This document shows positions 58,970-64,000 of a stretch of DNA of 64,000 nt, one piece after another. The stretch covers positions 28,394,423 to 28,458,422 of the forward strand of contig NC_063436.1 of assembly GCF_020379485.1 (NCBI RefSeq), read 5' to 3'. The notes below the pieces were generated by a model. That model had not been told where the DNA came from and did not search any database. It was given only the letters and a program-made list of their open reading frames with translations. Position 1 is the stretch's first letter, and the number at the start of each line of letters is the position of its first letter. This stretch comes from Brassica napus (Eukaryota > Streptophyta > Magnoliopsida > Brassicales > Brassicaceae). The position numbers were made by a program, and so were the translations under genes.

Positions 58970-60735
58970 AAAACATATTCGTAATTCCCAGCAAAATTCC
59001 ATTCCGCAAAAAAAGATTTTATATACTTTCTGGACTTGTGAATCTTCACACGAGTCTCGATATCACTACCAAAAAGAGGCTTATTAGACTTTAGCCATTT
59101 CCTGATGCTTCTACGCTTTATTCTACTATTAAATCCGCGGATGTTCCAACAAAAAGTGTCAACTACCATTAGCGACGAGGAGTTGGTTTGGGGTGCTTCC
59201 CCTGTAACTGTTTTTGTGCCCTTCTGCCTTTTCTAGACAGAACCGCTGTGTATTCAAGATCATCTCCTGGGTCAGAGTCCTCCGCAGACTCTGCTTCTGA
59301 AGCGGAGGAAGTGTCCGGAATGTGCTATGCACCTGAAGACTCCGACGAAGAGCTCAGACCGGAATCAGAAAAGGAGATCGTCTTCTTCTTCTTTTCCTTT
59401 CCCTGTCCCGCCTTCTCCTTTCCCCGTTTCTTGGAGAAAGCCTCGACTGGAGAAGCCAAGTAATCCTTAGCGTCTTTTGCAGAGGGAGGGACACTAAGCT
59501 CATGTGAAGAGATATTTTTCTTCTTTTTCTTATTCTTCAGAGAGTTCCAAGAGGGCGGGGGAGTGGCTTCCTCAAATGGGGGGATCAACTTATCTTCTTT
59601 CACATCTTTAGCTGCTGAGCGCTTGTTCCGGGGATAGACCTCAGTCAAGTGGGTAGTAGACTTGCAGCTGGTACAAGTGATAGGGGCAGTGGGGCATCGC
59701 CTGATAGTGTGACCGCCCTTTTGGGAGAATGTACACGTCGGAAAGAACCACAAACATGAGACTTCAACTCTAACAATCTCACTGTTGTCAAACTGAGTGT
59801 TCACCGTTTCAGGGAGAGGTATTTGGAAGTCGATGATGGTGAAAACCTTTGTAACCTCCAGATCAGTCATGTTTGCTGTTGAGGGGTGAAAATATAATGG
59901 GTCTCCCACGAGGCCGCCTACATGTTCTAGAGATTCCTCATTGAAGAAGTGTGGAGGGACTCCCCACAGCTCCAACCAGACATGAGCTTCCACAAGCTCA
60001 GGCATCTGCGGAGTGAAGCCAGGGGAATAATCCACAACAAACATAGTTTGGCCTTCTATGTGCCACATTCCTTGGCCCAGAACCCGAGCTCTAGTTGCAG
60101 GGCATGGAACTTTGATGAGGACAGTTTTGGGACTTAGCTTAGAGATGGTAATATCTCTGCGCTTTGAGCTCCATATCTCATTGAGGATAGAATGAAGGGC
60201 ACCATGAAACGGGAGGTTTCCGTGGAACTGGCCCACAATAAATGCCTCCTATTTTTTTCTGGTTGCGCGCAATGACGTCGTTTGGTATCTTCATGCACCA
60301 TTCACCAGAATCGAGCAAGAAAGGAGTATCCTTTTTGGACATCCTATGCAGTGTACCTTTCGCCTTGTCCCTTCACGAAGGGCGAGAGGTGGAGGTTAGA
60401 TCTACATCCACTGGGGCAGCTGGAGAAGAGGCTGAGGCAGCAGGAGCAACCCTAGCACCTGAATTGAAGGTCACTGGATCTGGGCCAACGGCACTTGAAA
60501 CAGCAAGAGAGGCATCCGAAGAGGCCACATGAGCAGGCGGAGGTTCAGATCTGGTGGTTTTCTGAGAATCGACCGGAGGGGCGAACGCTCAGTCCCAACA
60601 GTAGCAGAATCCAAAGCAGAAGAGGATTAGAGAACATGGATTTTCGCAGCTAGGGCAGGAGGGAGCTTTTTGGAGGCCTTCAGCTTGCCCATCGGAGCTA
60701 GAGGGGGTGGCCGCCGCCACTGACGACGACAGAGG
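58970..60735 (-). pseudogene. LINE with ORF1 and start of ORF2, lacking its 3' part
   Basis: On the minus strand an ORF1 begins near 60690 (MGKLKASKKLPPALAAKI), is frameshifted and stopped between 60640 and 60240, then stays open 60236-59325. It has a DUF4283-like region (KVPCPATRARVLGQGMWHIE, WLELWGVPPHFFNEES) and a CCHC-like knuckle remnant, then a Lys-rich and Ser-rich tail. At 59169 ORF2 starts (MVVDTFCWNIRGFN, the endonuclease N-terminus) but breaks off by about 58970. LINEs normally lose the 5' end, so the missing 3' part implies a later deletion or rearrangement. Confidence 0.85.
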
Positions 60736-61337
60736 TCGAGGAAAGAAATGGTTTACTTTTTCGTTTTTTTAGAGGAGAGAAAAAAAAAGACTCCAATTTC
60801 TTGTGTTTGTTTTCTTTTATTTTAATATTCGCAACATACGGAAACAAATAAACTAGTTTATGGTATAATAATTTTGAAGCTATCCTTGAACATTCGGTCA
60901 ACTACTAAGTTAGCGAACATAGTGGAGCATTTTGTAAGCTGTATTTAACCAAGTGGCATACTTAAAGAAGATGTCAACCATGATTAAAGATTCAGAATAT
61001 AGTGATTTTTTTTTTTGAAAATTTAGATAGAAAGGAAAAGATGAAAGACCTACGTACTCCACACGAAAGAAAAATTGTGAAAAGGATGAAAATCACAAAT
61101 AGACCGTAATAAACCTAAATCTCTTGAAAAACGTTCAATGAGGCGCACATCATAGATAGTTGTAGGTGGTGTAGAGATATATCAATGTATAGGACTTTTA
61201 TTATGAAAATTATATTTAAAAAACATGCGGATAAAAGTCTTTATCATCAATGCACAAATTAAAAGTAAGTAAATGAAAAAAAAAAAAATGAAGTTTACAT
61301 CCGCTTGGGTCTTTCTTGACCACGTTTTTTCTTCTTA

Positions 61338-63281
61338 TTACAGGTCTTTGCATAAATCTAAGTGGACATAAAAACACTTTAAAGAACAGATGAATATATT
61401 TTCTTTTGGATAAAAAACTTTTAGAACAAAAGGAACTGCACGTCGAGAGCGACAATAATAGCAGCGTGGTGAGAAACGAGGACTGGTTTGCATCACTTCA
61501 ATTATCAGTTCATCATAGTAAGTGGTTATGCGTCGTCCAGGCATGAGAAGTGAGAATTCGCCGAGAACACACTTGGTATGAAAAGCAACACAACAATCGT
61601 CACATTTGTAGAACCAATATTTTTCTACACTTTCCTCGCATATATCACACCAATACTCTCCTTTTATATTGACTCTGTAACATAAAGAGAGTGGATGTTC
61701 GTCATACCAATGTTTTGTTGTTTTCGGCAAAACAACACACTTGGGATCTAGCCCAAATTTACAGTCATCACAGTAAAATATTGTTGAATAACTCCTAATT
61801 CCGCAAGCAGCACATGTCTTTCCATTCCCGTAAATGTAGTACAAGGGACACCCATGACTTTCGTGGACGATAGGTTCAGAAAGTGCAGCACATTTTACAT
61901 CTATCTTGACATATTTAGTAATATACCTAAAGCCACTGGAAAGGTTAGAACACATCGAACACTTAAACTGCGTCATGTCATCTACTAAAGTTAATGGCTT
62001 ATCACGATAGATATGCCGTTTCTTCCTAGGAAGATTAGCACATGTGTTGTGGAGAATGAAATCGCATTGCACACAACTGTAGAATGCTTGATAAGTTATA
62101 GGTGAGACACAAGCTTCACAACGAATGTTTCCACCGCATGTGATGTTTTCCTTGTTGAGCTGCAGATAGTGTTCCTCGTGACTAAAATGATGTATTAGGT
62201 TTTCATCTATCACCTTAAATGGTTTGATTTCTTGAAATTCTTCAGGTATCCCTTTGAGTTCTAACTTGTCCCAGACATCATCTCGTATTGCACAGTTAGA
62301 ATGAATGGCATAATTAGGACAAATCGAGCAAGAATAAGCCCCATATGACCAATCAACCTTTTTGTGGCATATTCCGCATACCCAACTCCCGGGATTAAGA
62401 TGTGGACGCCTAGAAAGACGATGATCGTGACGATTAATGTTTATGATCTCTGGTAAGTCAATACAACTTTGATGGATCATGAAATCACATTGTTGACATG
62501 AATAAGGACTTCGATCACCAGCCAACCCACAAGCATCACAGTTGAAAGAGACAATCCTTGGCATAAGACTGATTTGATGGTCATGAGCCTTAGAAAATAG
62601 GATTGTAAGCGGTGGAGGATTCTTTACACAAGCAACATCCACACTAAATTTACAGATTGAACAATGATAAAATCTTCGCCATAATACGTCTCCACATATA
62701 CGACATTTCCCATCAGAGAAATGATGTTCTTCACTTGTAAGGCAGTACTTAAGAGGGTGTTTAGGGTGAAAAGTATGAGTTATATCTAGAGGAAGGTTAG
62801 AACATTCAAAGTGGAATTTCAGTTGACACTGAGAACATTTGTAAAGATATCTAGTACAAAATAATTTGCAAAAGTCACATGTGCCATAGTTAACGTTGTT
62901 CAGGTGGACAAGAGAGTGTTCATGGGCTTTGGGATGTTCAATAACATCTGGTGGTGGATTTTTGATACATGCCGTATCAACAACAAATTCACATATAGGA
63001 CAATGATAAAACATATTATACAATTTCTGTCCACACAACTTACAGGTTTTACTCTCATATTGCTTCTCCATGATAACGAGGTGGAGAGGGTGTTCAGGAT
63101 GAGATGGGTAGTTGATCTTTAAAGATGACTCTGCACATTCTTTGTGAAAAAAGATTGTACATTCGTAGCAACGGTAGCCATATTTGACGTAACCACTTTC
63201 TCTATAGCAACCATTGCAACTGCGAACCCAAGGCGTAGGGTATAAAGGGTGTTTGTGAGTTGGTAGTTTTATTCTAATCAT
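61338..63281 (-). CDS. DC1 (cysteine/histidine-rich C1) domain protein 2
   Basis: Single exon, 647 residues from MIRIKLPTHKHPLYP, highly similar to gene 1 along its length with the same module order, e.g. CKLCGQKLYNMFYHCPIC, HHFSDGKCRICGDVLW, GSWVCGICHKKVDWSYG and CDICEESVEKYWFYKC. As in gene 1 the TATA box (63323-63330) makes the inner ATG at 63281 more likely than 63311. Differences cluster near the C-terminus (FYPKENIFICSLKCF against FYPNQTVFACSSDCL) and in modules 2-3. The frame is intact. Zn binding is expected; the partner or lipid is unknown. Confidence 0.92.
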   Translation of the reverse strand: MIRIKLPTHKHPLYPTPWVRSCNGCYRESGYVKYGYRCYECTIFFHKECAESSLKINYPSHPEHPLHLVIMEKQYESKTCKLCGQKLYNMFYHCPICEFVVDTACIKNPPPDVIEHPKAHEHSLVHLNNVNYGTCDFCKLFCTRYLYKCSQCQLKFHFECSNLPLDITHTFHPKHPLKYCLTSEEHHFSDGKCRICGDVLWRRFYHCSICKFSVDVACVKNPPPLTILFSKAHDHQISLMPRIVSFNCDACGLAGDRSPYSCQQCDFMIHQSCIDLPEIININRHDHRLSRRPHLNPGSWVCGICHKKVDWSYGAYSCSICPNYAIHSNCAIRDDVWDKLELKGIPEEFQEIKPFKVIDENLIHHFSHEEHYLQLNKENITCGGNIRCEACVSPITYQAFYSCVQCDFILHNTCANLPRKKRHIYRDKPLTLVDDMTQFKCSMCSNLSSGFRYITKYVKIDVKCAALSEPIVHESHGCPLYYIYGNGKTCAACGIRSYSTIFYCDDCKFGLDPKCVVLPKTTKHWYDEHPLSLCYRVNIKGEYWCDICEESVEKYWFYKCDDCCVAFHTKCVLGEFSLLMPGRRITTYYDELIIEVMQTSPRFSPRCYYCRSRRAVPFVLKVFYPKENIFICSLKCFYVHLDLCKDL

Positions 63282-63322
63282 GGTGATAACGTTTGTGATA
63301 ATGTTGAGCACGCTGATCGATG

Positions 63323-63330
63323 TATTTATA
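63323..63330 (-). promoter_or_regulatory. TATA box of DC1 gene 2
   Basis: TATAAATA on the minus strand, same context as the gene 1 box (ATAAATACATCGAT), 42 bases before the preferred ATG. Confidence 0.75.
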
Positions 63331-63899
63331 CTAACTTATATTGATCTTAATATTTCTACATTAACTCCGCAACAGGCAAAATATTCTTGATCATAAGCAA
63401 ATAACAAGAAAGGAATGCATGCTAAACTGATGAATATGTTTCTCCTCTAACAAACGTTATCCGCTACTTTCTTGAATATGAATTAATATACATTCTTTCT
63501 TGATATTTACGCATGAATATTTAATATGCTTTGTCATCAGATAAACTTTAATAAAAAAAAGACAAACAAAAAGAATTCTAGCAAAAAAGTCCCAACAAAT
63601 AACTCATTTTATTCAAGTTGTAGATTTCCTCATTTTGCTTAACTCCAATATTGAACGAGTTGTAGTCGGTGGAATAGCACTATATTCATTCGAGTTGATA
63701 CCATATGATCAAACTTTTTTTGTCATTTTAGAGAAAACTCGAAGTAAAAGGAAGATTATGACATCATATATGATATCAAGTATCAACAAGAAAGGAGAAG
63801 CTAGGTAGACAAAGAAAAGAAAAAAACAATTGGCGACTACAATGGAAAAATGACATTGTTTCTACCTTTTCAACATTTGACATTTAACATTTTTTAAAC

Positions 63900-64000
63900 G
63901 GGAAAATCGCATTTTAAATTCTGAAAGTGTCACATTTTCGCACTTTAAACACTTAACGTTTTTTACAAGTACTTTAAACCTTGAAAGTGATATTTTTATC
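63900..64000. other. End of window, no feature
   Basis: Repeated phrase CTTTAAAC..TTGAAAGTG suggests the beginning of another repeat that continues beyond the window. Confidence 0.3.

Larger units (their letters stand above)
60910..63899 (-). repeat. Tandem segment, unit 2 (carries DC1 gene 2)
   Basis: Second copy of the unit at 54470-58035, without the MITE. Both units end close to CATTTAACATTTT(c/t)TAAAC (58017-58033, 63882-63899). Confidence 0.85.

Noticed and set aside
1..64000. CRISPR arrays, phage or bacterial systems, organellar DNA transfer
   Set aside because: No regularly spaced short repeats, no operons or ribosome-binding sites, no chloroplast or mitochondrial genes; the content is ordinary plant nuclear DNA.

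Overview
The window looks like nuclear DNA from a crucifer (Brassicaceae, Brassica/Raphanus-like). It is AT-rich and intron-bearing, full of Helitrons, hAT/Mutator/Stowaway/Tourist-type MITEs, CACTA elements and LINE pieces, and its few genes match Arabidopsis families. I found no bacterial, organellar or viral genes and no RNA genes. All names rest on reading motifs and on memory of families; no database search was possible.

Layout. 0-12 kb: a Mutator-like foldback element with telomere-like repeats (40-699), a Helitron 3' end (2367-2396), and a complete but dead 6.5-kb CACTA transposon (2886-9380) inserted into one copy of an unnamed dispersed repeat, called R here. 12-23.5 kb: two Helitrons with both ends visible (12013-15500 and 18296-19577), four small TIR elements in or beside an unidentified gene-like patch, and a second R copy split by a Mutator-like MITE that itself carries a Stowaway MITE. 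23.8-26.8 kb: a retroelement and an intact CYP82-family P450 (minus strand). 27-37 kb: mostly gene-poor AT-rich DNA, an inverted pair of Helitron ends, a fragment of a CRM splicing-factor gene broken by a MITE, a 425-bp tandem array whose first unit holds a Helitron, and an uninterrupted R copy. 37-54 kb: SCT-type BAHD acyltransferase copies (one split by a 1.27-kb transposon, one intact, one relic) around an intact three-domain CRM gene (CFM3A-like). 54-64 kb: two tandem DC1 (C1-type zinc finger) genes on the minus strand, with a decayed LINE between them.

How the genes relate. The P450 and the acyltransferases resemble Arabidopsis CYP82F1 and SCT, neighbours on chromosome 2 as I recall, so the 25-52 kb part looks like a TE-expanded version of that locus. 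SCT conjugates spermidine with hydroxycinnamoyl groups; the CRM protein is expected to act in organelle group II intron splicing and is unrelated functionally. The CRM/SCT arrangement (SCT1 forward, CRM 5' relic reverse, CRM forward, SCT2 reverse) is an inverted duplication in which one CRM copy has lost nearly its whole body.

I found no clearly new biochemical system. The most notable content is structural: several transposons sit in duplicated sequence whose sister copy, in the same window, preserves the uninserted or nearly uninserted site. That fixes element ends and target-site duplications from the sequence alone. Other points are a triplicated core promoter, a four-fold repeated 3' splice-site region, and a P450 lacking the usual I-helix Thr.
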